A DNA stretch of 64,000 nt from NCBI GenBank assembly GCA_036362985.1, contig JAYGXS010000001.1, positions 34,267,074 to 34,331,073 of the forward strand, given 5' to 3'. Positions 53,100 through 64,000 of this stretch are shown here, piece by piece; within the stretch, counting starts at the first letter, position 1; each line of letters opens with the position of its first letter. The notes beneath the pieces were generated by a model. That model ran no database searches and had not been told where the DNA came from. It worked only from the letters and a program-made list of their open reading frames with translations. The position numbers were made by a program, and so were the translations under genes. The DNA is from Ligula intestinalis. Its lineage: Eukaryota; Platyhelminthes; Cestoda; Diphyllobothriidea; Diphyllobothriidae.

Positions 53100-55890
53100 A
53101 AATGCGTCCGATCTGCCACATTTGCAATTCACCAACGTCAATACCTCTGCGAAGGACGACAATAGGAAAAAAAACAAAGCATAGAGCTGGATGGCAACAA
53201 GCAATGAAGCGTAAACCACTGAGACTCATGTCCATTCCAGGTTTCCTGTCGAAAAATTGCCGCTCAATTTTTAATAAAAGTGTTGAATTATCGGCACTCA
53301 TGTTAAAAAGGACCATAGTAAGTCAGCAGTTATTTGTCTTCAAGAAACTTGGCTGTATAGTGTCATTGAGTGGTAACTAATTACACCAACGGAATTGCAT
53401 AGTCTTCGTACAGACAGAAAATCCTTATCGAGCAGTGGAGGTGGTGAAGTTGCAGTCTTTGTAAACCAGCAATGGTTCACAAATTGTAAGTCCTTTTTTC
53501 CTATTCAGCTGACTTAATAGACGCCATTGCTGCAGTCTGTAAACGTTGATTTTCACAAAATTTTCAAGGCATCATCTACGTCAGCATTTATATTCCCCCC
53601 TCTACCTGCCAAAGCGCTTTAGGGCGTTTTTTTATGTTTTTTCCTTTAAACTTGCCCAACTTTCCTCTGAATATGTTATCGTTTTATGTAGTGACTTCAA
53701 CCATGTGAATCTACGCCCCCTCACAGTGTTAGGTCTTGACGACCTTGTTTCGTTCAACACTCGTGCTGACACCCCTCTTAATCACATTTTGACCGATTAT
53801 CCTAAACTTTTTGCTGTTAAAAATAGAGCCCCGTTGTCAGGCTTCGATCATAGTGTTATATTGGGCCTGCCAATCATCTATTGTGGTTCTGAGAAAGGGC
53901 TGTTAGCAAAATCCGACAGGAAACTTAGGGTTCGCGACACGTTCCCATAGAATATATTTTTCCTCCAGACCTACATAACTCAAAACCTTCCTGCACTTCT
54001 TGAACACTCGAACGTCGAGTCTTGCTCCAATTTTTTCACAACTTTTTTTTAATGAAATTTTTACCAAATGTTGTCCTCTTGACACTGACATGGTTAGACC
54101 TAACAAAATCTCTTCTCCCCATCTAAAAACTTTGAGACGCCAAAAGGAATTGTTCTACAAACTAGGTCTACGAGATAGAATAAAGGATGTGAACGTCCTT
54201 ATAAAGCGTGAGATTTCCAGGCAGAATGAGCTTTTTGTTAGTCAGCTTTTTACTTCTTCTACATCGACCTCTCCTTTCTCCTCAGAAGAAATTTGAAAAA
54301 GTCTGAAGCGTCTTACTGGTCAACGCGACACACTAGCACATGTAGATGTTGACTTAGACTTAGATCGTTTAATTGCAAACTTCATCCTCACTCCCACTGC
54401 CTCCCGTCTCCCGACGGACGCCATTTCCTTATTACCAAGTGTCTTTGTTCATGTGTCTGTGGAAACAGTGATGAAACATCTTAAAAAAGTTCGAGGATCA
54501 ACAGCTGCAGGACCAGATGGGATCTACCCATTTCTCCTGAAATCCTGCTCTTTTCAGTTAACACCTGTACTGACACACGTCATCAACTTGTCCTTCCAGG
54601 AGTCTAAGATTCCTGATGAGGAGAGATCAGTGAGAATCACTCCCATCCCGAAAAAAAACTTTCCTCTTCTGGTCCAAAATCTTTTTGTCCGATTGCCTGC
54701 TCTTCTGCACTATTGAAACTTGCAGAACGAGTCGCTTTAGACATCATCACGACTTTTTCGTTCGACTATTCCGATCCCTTGCAATTTGCGTATGAGGCTA
54801 GGCATAGTACACTAGATGCGGTTGCCCTGGTAGTCCATTCTGCTCTAAGAGATTTAGATAAGGGCTGTCGTGCATATGGCTGTGCTTTTCTCGACTATTC
54901 TTCAGCCTTCAATACGATCCCTCGCCATCTACTTCTTAACAAAACTTCTGCGTGCGGCTCTCCCGGCTGGGTTGTGTCTTGGCTCGGAGACTATTTCACT
55001 TCCCGTACTCAATTCTTTCAGTACGGAAAGCGAAAATACATGGTCCTTCCCAACAACTGTGGAGTTCTTCAAGGGGCTATATTATCCCCTCATCTCTTCT
55101 CTCTCAACACTGACGACCTACGATCACCAAACGAATGCTTGTTTGTTAAATATGCTGATGATATGATTGTTGGCCATCGCCTGAAAAGTCAGTCACATCT
55201 CCAAATACTGAAGGATGGCCTAGACCATGTCTCACCATGGTCGTCAACAACTGGCTTTCTATTTAACGAGCGAAAGTCAGTCCAGTGTATTTTTTGACTT
55301 CGACTCTCTCCCATTCCCGAACCTATAGACATTCTGCCCACCGAAGTATCCGCTTTCCGATACCTTGGCGTTACACTAGCATCCAACCTTACATTTTCTC
55401 TTCATATAGAAGGCCTTTTTATCAAAATCCGTAAACTAATATATTATATCCGTCGCTTGCGTTCATATCACACACCGCAAGACCTTATCTGGCCTTTTGT
55501 AAATGCCTGTATTCTCCCCCTCATTATTTACTGCTCTCCTGTTATTTTTCCAGCCTTAATTAAAAAAGACCTAGTCATTTTGAAACGCAGCCTCCGAATG
55601 CTTCCTTCAGCTGCCGGTGTTTCCTATGTTTTTTTTAGCTGACCTTATAGTAGAACGCCACTTTAAAACGGTCAAGCAATTTGCCGATCGTATTCTTAAT
55701 GTGCACACCCACCCTCTCTACTCTGAACTAATGAATGCGAAGTCTTCCCGTCCCATGCGTCAAGGCTTCCGTCATATGTCTTGCCGCACATCAGCATATC
55801 AGCACTCGGTACTCCCATTCCTAGCACGCTACCTCACGTGTGGAGAAGCGCAAATTGAGAAGTTGAAAGCTGACCTGTCTCCATAGTAGA
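53100..55890 (+). pseudogene. CR1-like LINE, endonuclease plus reverse transcriptase, nearly full length
   Basis: Plus-strand non-LTR retrotransposon in several frames. Endonuclease: KNCRSIFNKSVELSALML (53.25 kb), a WLYSVIEW region, SSSGGGEVAVFVNQQW, VIVLCSDFNHVNLRPLTVLG, then SGFDHSVILGLP (frame 53546-53950). Linker: HLKTLRRQKELFYKLGLRDR (54000-54296, then a TGA in the same frame). RT: KKVRGSTAAGPDGIYPFLLK, RITPIPKKN, a frameshift, LAERVALDIITTFSF, DPLQFAYEARHSTLDAV, GCAFLDYSSAFNTIPRHLLL, NNCGVLQGAILSPHLFSLNT, and the intact catalytic box LFVKYADDMIVG (54713-55297). C-terminus: RYLGVTLASNLTF and LADLIVERHFKTVKQFADRI, ending at 55886. Known elements of this type nick DNA and prime reverse transcription at the nick. 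At least four frameshifts or stops make it inactive. Confidence 0.9.
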
Positions 55891-56129
55891 TGTGGATATC
55901 GTGTAAAACGTAAAAATATGATTATTACATTAACTTTTACCTTTTAACTTGACTCATTTCTTAACGTTTTTCTGCTTTGCGTGAATTGAGCCATTTTTTC
56001 GCTAAAAATTCATGATGTTTATTCGTAGATAAGGCAAGATTATTTTCTTCTTCTTCTTTCACTTGATTGCACCGATTGGGAGGTCACATTAGTTATATAT
56101 TTCGTGAGCTCACATGCCTGTCAGTGCTT
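55891..56129. other. LINE 3' flank
   Basis: AT-rich sequence after the LINE stop codon; no poly-A tail or tandem tail repeat is clear. Confidence 0.35.
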
Positions 56130-56430
56130 ATCAAAACCTTCAAAACAAGATATTTCTTAAAAGTATTTAGTTAAGGATGAATTTTAAATATTCTACCATA
56201 GGCGGCTATCTGTTTGGATCATGATTTTACAATCACCCAATCATGTCAACTCATTGCAGAGAAAAAAATGGACGTCCCAACAAAATTCGCGAACGAATAT
56301 GCACAAGATTAATAAAAAATGTTGATGAATAAGTTACCTCTTGAAAAAAGCTTTGTAATAAGATATTTCGGCGTCCAATATTTGTGAATTTAACGTTATT
56401 TGAAGATTAAGTCAAGATCAAATTGGGAAC
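56130..56430. repeat. AT-rich repeat family E, fragment
   Basis: AAACCTTCAAAACAAGATAT and AAGATTAATAAAAAATGTTG line up with 42490-42700 in the same orientation. Confidence 0.5.
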
Positions 56431-58044
56431 TTTTGGCCAGTTTTTTTCCCTGAAAATTAGGGATAAACTCATGTAAAGTTGAACAGTTTTCAGCAAATTT
56501 GTTTACTTCTAGGCTTCGTTCTAATAAAGCAAATTCGGAGTGAAGTGGCAGAATATCAACAAAGATTCTCAGAAAACGAATATCCTTCTGCCCGTTCCAT
56601 TTCAACTTTTTCTATCCCTTAATTCTGCTCTAGAGATTTATAATTCTTAAACATCTTTTGCATATGGCTTGAGAGAGAAAATTTACGGTATGTCTCGGGT
56701 GTTCGTATACATATTTATGGCCGTTATTTTCGGGGGGTAAAACAAGTTACAGCCTTATAAGTTTATTGCTTATTTTTATGACAACAAACTTCGCAGATTG
56801 GCAAAACAGAATCTTCTAAACTTAATTCGCTCTTATTTTCCCCACATTAGTGCGTTATCTCATAACTGAACATACCTCGATTTCATGAAGACAAAACAAA
56901 GTTTCACATTATCCCAACATATATAATTAGGTGAGGTTATGTCGAGGGGTCGGATATTTTCCTATCTATAATAATCAACTACTCACACATTTTCAGTAGG
57001 CTGCATTACTTACTATCTTCGGTTTTCTACACGCCACCCATCGATCCAGCAGGGATTTGCTGATGGCTTTGAACTGCAGAGCGGTTCTTCGAAGGCAACC
57101 GAATTCCATAATTGCTATAATCGGCAAACTAAGAAAATTTGGCCTTTTGAACTAACCACGGGAATTATCGCTTACTAACAGTTTTTAAGTAGGCTGATTT
57201 ACATAATCTCGCCACTTTTTCTTTTAACTTTTTCCTAGTTGGTGTTGATGATACAACTGGAAAATGTCTCTCTGTTACCTCGCCCGAGGCCTGAGCACAC
57301 TCCCCTACATATACGCGTTCGCCGGTCCGGCGGGGGGTTAGCGATACTATTAAAGCTAATTCAGTGTCGTCTCCCAAGGTTTGAGTACGTGACCCAGCTT
57401 GCCCTCGTCACTTTTTTATTTAACAAAATTATTTGGATCTAATTTGTTCCCTGACATGCCCCGGCCATCCTCTTCCCGAAAATCAGGTGTACGTTAGCCC
57501 GCGGGGTGCATTTCGCACTTTCCCCGGACGACCCCACAACATAATCCTACAATAATTAAAATATTTTTAGTCATTATTAATGTTCTTTTATAGTACAACA
57601 CGCACAAACAAGATGTTTTTTTTTCTGCAGCGCTTTATAACATACGAGATTCCTTGGCTATCAGCGAACGTTGGATTTGGCCCAACGGCGCCCCTTTTTG
57701 CCCCCAATATAGTGTCACCTGAACTCTTTTCTAGTAAAGAACACTTTGCGCCTCAAGTCCACTCAATGAACAAAATAAACAACCTTTAGATGCATGTTCA
57801 ATCCTCCACTCAATTTTTAGCCTTCACATTTCCTCAGATATATGATCTTCTGAATGCTTCGTCCGTTATCGCCTGCAGTTGAGACTGTTGGCTTCAGAAG
57901 ACAAGACACAACAGAAAACCAGAGTTTGCTAAAAAATAATTCCTCACATAAAGTTTGCTGACCTCATTCAAAACGTCACAGTATTGACTGGCTGTGACAA
58001 TGTCAAGATGAAATGTCAGGTTACGCAACAAAGACGGTTCAGAG
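56431..58044. other. Unclassified, partly family E-like
   Basis: 56590-56710 resembles 8730-8860. A segment near 57754 (CCACTCAATGAACAAAATAA) resembles 43490 (CCACTCAGTGAATCAAAATA). No gene is recognised; the GC-rich block at 57280-57360 has no domain. Confidence 0.35.
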
Positions 58045-58125
58045 GGGGGTAGACGCCATCGCTGGGACAAGAACTTTATTGACCGGGCGTTTCGGATTCT
58101 AGTTCAAATGCATCTTCATAGACAG
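58045..58125 (-). repeat. PLE-2-type terminal repeat
   Basis: On the minus strand: CTATGAAGATGC, GAATCC, GAAACGCC, CGGTCAATAAAGTTCTTGTC, CCAGCGATGGC. It is the 3' terminal repeat of the adjacent minus-strand PLE-2 fragment. The 5' strand of stem II is lost, so the hammerhead-like fold is broken. Confidence 0.6.
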
Positions 58126-59190
58126 CACCGGATATGGTTAATATTCGGGAGTCCGCGTGCCCAGTGTCCCTGCGCTGACACATGCTGTCTTCGTTCGCTA
58201 AGCTTTGTACGCTGCGTGATCTTGTCCTTTCTCACGCTCGCAGTCGACTCGCCATACATACGACCTAAGCTAATCGATATTCCCGCATTCATCCCACGGT
58301 CAAAGTCTCAAAACAAACACAACTTCACGAACACACCTGGCATTCAGACATAGCCGGCAACTTGTTCGTGACGCAGCTTGTATGGAGTTCATTTTCCAGC
58401 AGTAAAGCTGTTATAGTTTATTCCGTCTTCCTTGACTTGTGATTTGGGAATCTTCTGTTGTCGACATCAACAACTTTTAACCAATCCATGTACTGGGAGT
58501 TGCAGTATTCATGGGATGTAGTGGCTTGGGTACTGCGTACCTATGACAGCTAACGGCTCCCTCTTGTTCGGTGATTATCGTCCTTCGGAGTGCCAACTGA
58601 CAAGTGGACGGTTCTCTGCTGAACTTCCATCTACCCCATATTGGAGATTGACATGCTGATTGCTCAGCCACCTGGCTTTGGCATTGTAAAAGGTGTTCGC
58701 CTGTGCGTTCACTTGTTGCTGACTGCTTATACGATATCAGGTCTCAGCATCGAATATAGGTTAAGGAAGCCATTGCACCTGTTAATACACTGGGGGTGTC
58801 CATAAACTATGACTCAAGTAACTGGCGACTCACGCGATTTTCACCCCTTGCGAGAATATCTGTCGCATCGAACTTGGATGTGTGGCCAGTTTTCGTCGGA
58901 GGAGCAGCAACTTGAATACTGGACGTCATTTCTGCCTATTGCTCTCGCGTGTGCAGCCGTTCGCGTTCGGAGCAGTTTTCCAGTTTCTCCGATGTGGCTG
59001 TTTTGCACACAACTGCACCGGATTCGAGAAGCGGCTTCAAATGTTTCTTGCTGTGGCCGTGAAACCTATGGTCTGATTATCTGACGTCTAATGGTTGCCT
59101 CCAGAATATGTGCGACTACAACGCCATGCGGTGCAAGAAAAGGCTGAAGGTCGATTTTGTTTTGATATATCGTTATTACCTGCCCACTAA
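58126..59190 (-). pseudogene. PLE-2 Penelope-like element, GIY-YIG fragment and 3' tail
   Basis: The minus strand reads LQPFLAPHGVVVAHIL, EATIRRQIIRP, PQQETFEAASRIRCSCVQNS, HIGETGKLLRTRTAAHARAI, GRNDVQYSS and later CINRCNGFLNLYSMLRPDIV, in order with the 33.4-32.9 kb copy (HRPEATIRHRFMRPTD, RIWCSCGHNSYVGETARLL, SINRRNDSVFPYGVLRQCL). Frameshifts separate these pieces, and the upstream RT domain is absent. The remainder down to 58126 corresponds to the low-complexity C-terminal tail and 3' untranslated region, followed by the terminal repeat at 58045. Plus-strand frames here (58809-59084, 58882-59076) are antisense shadows. Confidence 0.75.
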
Positions 59191-59884
59191 TTCAATGTCG
59201 GTCTCCGCCGGAGAGCTTAAAGGGAAGGTCAAAGTTAAACATGATTTTGTCCAAGCTGTTCATATATCAACAAAGCCCCTGTGTCTTTGGCATTAAGCCT
59301 TTTTTCTTGAGTATATAATGGTTTGAACTCAGTAAATTAGCCACCGTAGCTACTCAGACTTGAAGGTATAATATTGGAAGCATGATTACGGCTAACGTGA
59401 TCATATATCATTAAAATGTTTTCAAGCAAATGTGCATTACAAATCGAAAATGCGTGAGACGGCAACGGAACATGTTTGAAAGTAACATGGGAGTAGGGAT
59501 CCTCTGCCCCCTATTTCGAGGGCCAATCTTCCGTGAGATTATTGTTCGTGTTAGGTTTAGGTTTACTGCCAGGGTCAGGATGAAGTGAGCACTCCGGTAA
59601 AACTTACGGGGAAAGTTTAGGATTATACATGAGGTATTTTTAGGGTTAGAGTTGTAAGTTGCCTTTCCTGGACTATTGCCAAGGCAACCTGTAGTAACAG
59701 AGCGAGTGGCTCTTATTCCTTTGTCTTACCCATTTGTTATATGTTTACGGCTCAAACCCATTTCGTATGCGTTTTCCATACTGATCCGACTGATAACTCA
59801 CTCAAACTTTACTACATACACTAAAACATGAGATTTTCGTATGAACAGTCCTTCACTCACCTGTGTTATGGCTGCGAACTGCAC
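59191..59884. other. Unclassified, with GTTAGG-rich dispersed repeat
   Basis: 59470-59660 has AACATGGGAGTAGGGATCCT and GTGTTAGGTTTAGG, GGGTTAGAGTT strings, related in part to 49070-49280. No gene. Confidence 0.4.
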
Positions 59885-60270
59885 TTATGAAACATAAACT
59901 AGTCGAGACAATTTCTAGCGAATCCGGTTCAGTGCTGCCGAAAGACGCTAATACAGGCGCTTCCGCTTCCGTGGCCGACGCTGATGCCAGGTGATCACAT
60001 ATCACCTCCACCTCCTGATGACATTTCTTCATTTTACGCAACTGACGGTGATGTCCACTTCGCGTACTCGACCGATGAGTAGTGTTCGCAATCTAGCCTA
60101 CTTACCCACTCATCCTGTCCCAATGACCTCGGCATACGGGCAGTGTTAAACCGATGAATAGGGTTTATATATGTCTTATGTTGACTGCAAAACATGTATA
60201 TTTTAATGTATATGCAATGGTATAGGCCAATGATGACTATCTGAAAAAAAATATGTCTACTGAATTGACT
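59885..60270 (+). pseudogene. PLE-1-type 3' fragment
   Basis: GCTGCCGAAAGACGCTAATAC and CGCTTCCGTGGCCGACGCTG match the proline-rich tail region of PLE-1 (compare 13881-13920 and 62232-62290). The end AATGATGACTATCTGAAAAA near 60228 is a degraded form of the hammerhead-like end. The minus frame 59853-60041 is antisense. Confidence 0.5.
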
Positions 60271-61744
60271 TTTGAAGAAAAAACAGGTGCACTCTGCATG
60301 CGTCGGGAGCGTAGCTTAGCAGACGATCGATGGCCTTTTGTCAGTGCCCGTGGTTCCAAATTCTCAGGAAGCCAGTGTTTATTTCTGAGACCTTTGTTTA
60401 TCCAAAGTGTCCACTACAAGGTGGTTCTTCTCTCATGAGAAATGGGGAGTCCCACTCTCCGGAAAAGGCTGCAACGGGTCCCTGCGCGTGAACTTATTTA
60501 ACAGTCCCTGATGAGTTGTTTTCAGTCCACATGCAGTCTGCAATTATGTCAAAACTTCCAAAATTGAAGGGCTCTGTACATGAACAATTGCTGACTAACG
60601 TCTCAATATGGAACTGACGCAAATATGAAAACCAAGCTATTTTAGATACATGCATTAGGTTTAAAGCGTTTTCACGATCAGCGTCACTACCTTTTGGTCA
60701 GAGAGGCAACAGGGAATCAATTCTTCGTCTCCCATCTCAGCGATTGGCTGACGTAGACTTCTAGAGTCTTGCCAACTTTATTGATGTGGCCTCAAAAGAT
60801 GTTTGCTTGCAATGCATCGAGAACATCTTCCACGCGTTAAAGGACACCTCTTTGAGTGTACATGAGATTCATACAAAGCGTATGCTCGTCCGACTGTTGT
60901 CTGAAACCAGTAAGACATTCCCACTAAAAAGCTAAACGTTTTTTATAGGATTCCAGTCAGCTTGGCTGTATGCTGTCCAATATGCATGAAGAAGAATTTA
61001 TAGAAGAGCCAATTAACTGTTCGCAGAGAAGGATCAATCAGAGCTGGCTAGAGCTCTATGGCCACGACTAAGGCGGGACGTAATCGAGTGCGCGCTCATG
61101 GTATGCAGTGTGGGATACACCCACGCGTGCCCTTCTGTGAAATTGTTTCGTCGTGGGGATGGGGACATTCCTTAAACTCTCGGCAAAATAACACCACAAA
61201 AACATAGTGCTAGTTATGCCCAGTTCAGAGGGTTTTATGGATAGGTAGATGGGTTATCACACTGAAAATCCAAAGGTACTCTCGAGGCTGTCGCTAACGG
61301 AAATTCCAAAGACCGCATCTACCTTACTTGACTCATCCTAAACCTATCGTTTTGCGATGGAAGGACAATGCCAGGAGGACTCCAGCTAGATACATACAAG
61401 GCTTAACACGTTCCAAGTACAACCTAGACCTTAAACTATACACGAACTAGGCTTATGTGCGTTTCTAGTGGAGCACATGAGGTACAGTATGATAAGAGCC
61501 ACAGTAGGAAAAGGGCACTGCAGTCGGCCTCTCGTTCTATTAGACAACCGACGCACACGCTTTTGAATGGCGTCAGGTGGGTATGATTCATTATAGTGAG
61601 GAATGCTCTCACTTACTAGGTAGAAAAGTATTTCAACATCGGTCTCTACCTTCTTTTCCCCTGCCCAGCACTAGACGCCTGTCCCCGACTGACAGTTAAT
61701 CTAAATGCAGGGATAGGCACGACGTGAACCCCGCCTAACGAGTG
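60271..61744. other. Unclassified intergenic sequence
   Basis: No domain or repeat match recognised; plus frame 60253-60438 (61 residues) is not supported as a gene. Confidence 0.35.
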
Positions 61745-62580
61745 CCACACACATGTAAGGACTTACGCAGAACCAAAGAAGTCAGCTTACTGAAGCGATG
61801 CAACAAGCGAGCTGGGAAGATGTCGCTTGAAGATTGCGATCGCAAACGCTTCCTCATGGCAAACTTATGCCTGTTCTTCACGATCCCTCCCCTCCTACAA
61901 TTGGGAGGTAAAGACCGACTTCCGTTGAAGACCACATTCATGTGCATTCACTCTTTTAATTGCTCCTGTGGAGCAGGATAGATCAGTCGAACAATGAGGC
62001 ACCTGGAAAAGAGGGAACATGAGTACATACCAGCCTGATTAAGGAAAGGTGAAACTAGATCAACTTCGAGTTCTATTCTCGCACACCTTGTCGATACGAA
62101 TCATTGAGTCAATACTAATGAAGTCTTTCAGGTTGCCTACCGGACACCAGCTAACTTTCCCAAGGGCCTACGCCAACGGGTTCTTGCAACAGCAGAATCC
62201 GTGGCTATACGGCTAGCATATCCAGTGCTGTGTCGTCAGACGACGCTAACACAAGCACGTTCACCTGCGTAGCCGACCCTGACGCCAGGTGGCGATCGCA
62301 CATCGCAAATCGCCCCAAGCCCTAGTAAGTCAGTCGTTCAGTGCAAATGACAGCAATTATCACTCCATGGACTTGACCCCTGACCAATGCCCACAACCTA
62401 ACCCAAATTTCCTCTCTTTCCCCACCCCCCTCCCCCAGTACAGGAACGCCGATCTCGCCATGCGGGCGGTGCAAGTTGTAATCAAAGTACACTGTTTAAC
62501 CCTGTCTAACTGTATAATTTCATTATCCTTGCAAACGCACGGACTTTATGAATAGTTGCTGAAAACATATATTTGCCAAG
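61745..62580 (+). pseudogene. PLE-1-type element, GIY-YIG fragment and 3' end
   Basis: The plus strand has PPLLQLGGKDRLPLKTTFMC, IHSFNCSCGAG, a TAG, ISRTMRHLEKRE (a YIG region damaged by the stop and a substitution), LRKGETRSTSSSILAHLVD, VAYRTPANFPKGLRQRVL, ATAESVAIRLAYPVLC and the tail LTPGGDRTSQ. Order and wording match the PLE-1 right arms at 8.1 and 19.4 kb, with more changes. It ends CTTTATGAATAGTTGCTGAA, AACATATATTT, GCC, a degraded hammerhead-like end near 62541-62577. A partial upstream linker (61742-61860) belongs to it. No partner in inverted orientation was found here, unlike the three pairs elsewhere. Confidence 0.75.
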
Positions 62581-63691
62581 TCGACCTTTCGATTTAAGCA
62601 TAGTAATATTTTCAGAAAAAACTAATGGGCTTGTTATGTGGGAGCTGGAAAGCAGTTCTCGGCTGCTAACCAGCAGTCTTAAATTTACAATTCGAGCGCT
62701 TAATCGAGTTAAAATGCGTTAATTAGACTGCATTTATAAACACTTGATTGGCAAGGTAAAAATCAACTGAAAATCTGGTTCCTTAGCTACACAAATGTTA
62801 TATTTTCACAGCACTCTGTTATGCTGCCATAACTAGCAGCCGCACTACATAGCCATGCAATGGGACAGTTGTGTCATTAAAAGCCAGAGCGAAATTGACA
62901 CTTTGGCTCTGGTCAAACAATTGCATTTTCACACGCACACCTCCAAGGCGATCACCACGCATCGTTAAACGGCCATTTTCGTAAGAAAAGAAAAACCAGG
63001 CTGTCTTTATGTCATGCGCGTGATGCGTGGAGCTTTTAGGTGGTACACAGGCACTCGTGCATGCGGTTTATGTGTGATCGCGACATCGGAAGCCAGCCAG
63101 TCAGGACCGTGCAATGATGGACTGACCGACCGAAGTAGACGACGGCGACGCTAGAAAACGGCGCCACCACAAAGGTACAAGCAGGAACGCAGGCTGTCGC
63201 AACCACAACGCCCTCACGTGAGCGTGGTTGTGTGGGGGTACATACGGCGCCAAGCACTGTAGTGTGAGCCCTCCACCTTGCCAAGAGTAGCAAGGCTTCA
63301 GTAAGCCTCAGCTAGTGAAAGTGATAGCAACCAAGTAAGTAGAAGTTTTATCCCCATGGTAACCCCATTGGCAAGCACAGAACTGCATTGTCGCTTGGCG
63401 GAAGATTCAGCTAAAGTCAAACCGGATGGTGGTCACATCAGCATTCCCATTATAAATTCATTCTACTTCTGTCGGAACGACATTTGGAGAAAATCCACAT
63501 GTGGAAACAAAGCAATTTTGCCCTCCGAGCGTGCAGGTTCAAAAGTGTCAGAGCAGCCCCGCGGAGCGAAGTCGCCATGATGGCTCTGAGCAGTTCAGCA
63601 AAATACTTTCAGTAACCAAATGATGGTTTCTAAATAGGCTTTGGGAAGTGCCAATATAAGCGAAAATATGCGAGTACCAGGAAGTTATTCA
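62581..63691. other. Unclassified; GC-rich 62980-63310
   Basis: No repeat match is evident. The GC-rich minus frame 63036-63293 has no domain I recognise. It could be untranslated or terminal sequence of an element, but nothing supports that directly. Confidence 0.35.
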
Positions 63692-63789
63692 GAAGACTAA
63701 GAAGAAGAGGATGCGATCGCTGGGATAAGACTTTTGTTAGTCTGACGTTTCGACATCCGGCGCAGCTTCTTCATCAGAAACATCAGCAG
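63692..63789 (-). ncRNA. Hammerhead-ribozyme-like motif in PLE-2 terminal repeat, minus copy
   Basis: Minus strand: GTTT CTGATGA, 19 bases, GAA ACGT C, AGAC. The core is intact: CTGATGA at 63777-63771 and GAAACGTC ending near 63744. GTTT pairs with AGAC to give a 4 bp stem I; ACGT is a self-complementary stem III of the kind that works between two molecules. Stem II (AGAAGCTGCG...) is weak. AGTCTTATCCCAGCGATCGC and a CTTCTTC end follow. Confidence 0.6.
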
Positions 63790-63815
63790 TATTACACATT
63801 TCTGTAGCTTTTTTT

Positions 63816-63915
63816 CTGTTGATGTCTCTGATGAAAAATCCTCGAATGATGTCGAATCGCCAGTCGAATAAAAGCCTTGTCTAAGCAATCGCATCATCTT
63901 CACCATCATCTTCTT
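63816..63915 (+). ncRNA. Hammerhead-ribozyme-like motif in PLE-2 terminal repeat, plus copy
   Basis: Plus strand: TGTCT CTGATGA (63828-63834), ATCCTCGAATGATGT hairpin region, GAA TCGCC, AGTCGAATAAAAGCCTTGTC, AAGCAATCGCATCATCTTC. It mirrors the minus copy across a 26-base spacer. Stem III has lost its ACGT (now TCGC), so this copy is likely dead. Confidence 0.5.
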
Positions 63916-64000
63916 TTCAGTGTTAAGGAATGCTAGGGAAAGCTGCATTGACTTGACTTTGTGGGGCTCATGCATTTCAAACATTCAAATATGGCAAGCC
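63916..64000. other. No recognisable feature
   Basis: Window end; a minus frame (63697-63984) covers the terminal repeats and is not supported as a gene. Confidence 0.4.

Noticed and set aside
63036..63293. A GC-rich minus-strand frame of 85 residues as a host gene exon.
   Set aside because: No domain, no splice signals in context, and many similar GC-rich frames occur in non-coding parts of the window.

Overview
The window looks like repeat-rich, gene-poor nuclear DNA of an invertebrate animal. Flatworm, possibly a tapeworm, is my best guess from the general look of the RTE-type and Penelope-type proteins; this is inference and no marker gene is present. I found no convincing host gene, rRNA gene or functional tRNA gene. 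Almost everything that can be identified is a decayed transposable element, and nearly every longer reading frame with a recognisable sequence belongs to one. Coordinates of non-coding repeats come from reading by eye and may be off by tens of bases.

Layout. 1-1.2 kb: minus-strand RTE-like LINE endonuclease, cut by the window edge. 1.3-6.3 kb: forward copies of an unclassified dispersed repeat (family A), apparently interrupted by a segment holding a Gypsy integrase tail. 7.16-8.71 kb and 18.27-20.02 kb: two head-to-head palindromic dimers of a Penelope-like element (PLE-1), the first with a 10-N assembly gap at its exact centre; a third, much older pair lies at 12.6-14.5 kb. 15.6-16.2 kb: palindrome carrying a tRNA-like SINE head on each arm. 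22.7, 26.6, 29.7 and 45.6 kb: four copies of a ~1 kb foldback element (family B). 28-29.1 and 42.1-43.6 kb: AT-rich family E repeat. 32.6-35.3 kb: nearly full-length PLE-2 on the minus strand with inverted terminal repeats. 35.6-41 kb: reverse-strand family A copies around a CR1/Jockey-like LINE fragment (37.4-38.7 kb). 45.3 and 17.7 kb: fragments of PLE-4. 47-48.5 kb: SINEs and a mariner relic. 50.5-52.1 kb: PLE-3. 53.1-55.9 kb: nearly full-length CR1-like LINE. 58-63.9 kb: further PLE-1 and PLE-2 fragments.

The most interesting theme is that the termini of three different Penelope-like families here carry a hammerhead-ribozyme-like core: CTGANGA, a short hairpin, GAA, a short self-complementary stem III, a UH site, then a 3-4 bp stem I return strand. 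At 63.7-63.9 kb two copies face each other, and at 44.3 kb a copy stands alone without visible coding sequence. Hammerhead motifs in PLE termini are known from other eukaryotes, so the class is not new; the head-to-head dimers and the solitary copy are what deserve follow-up.
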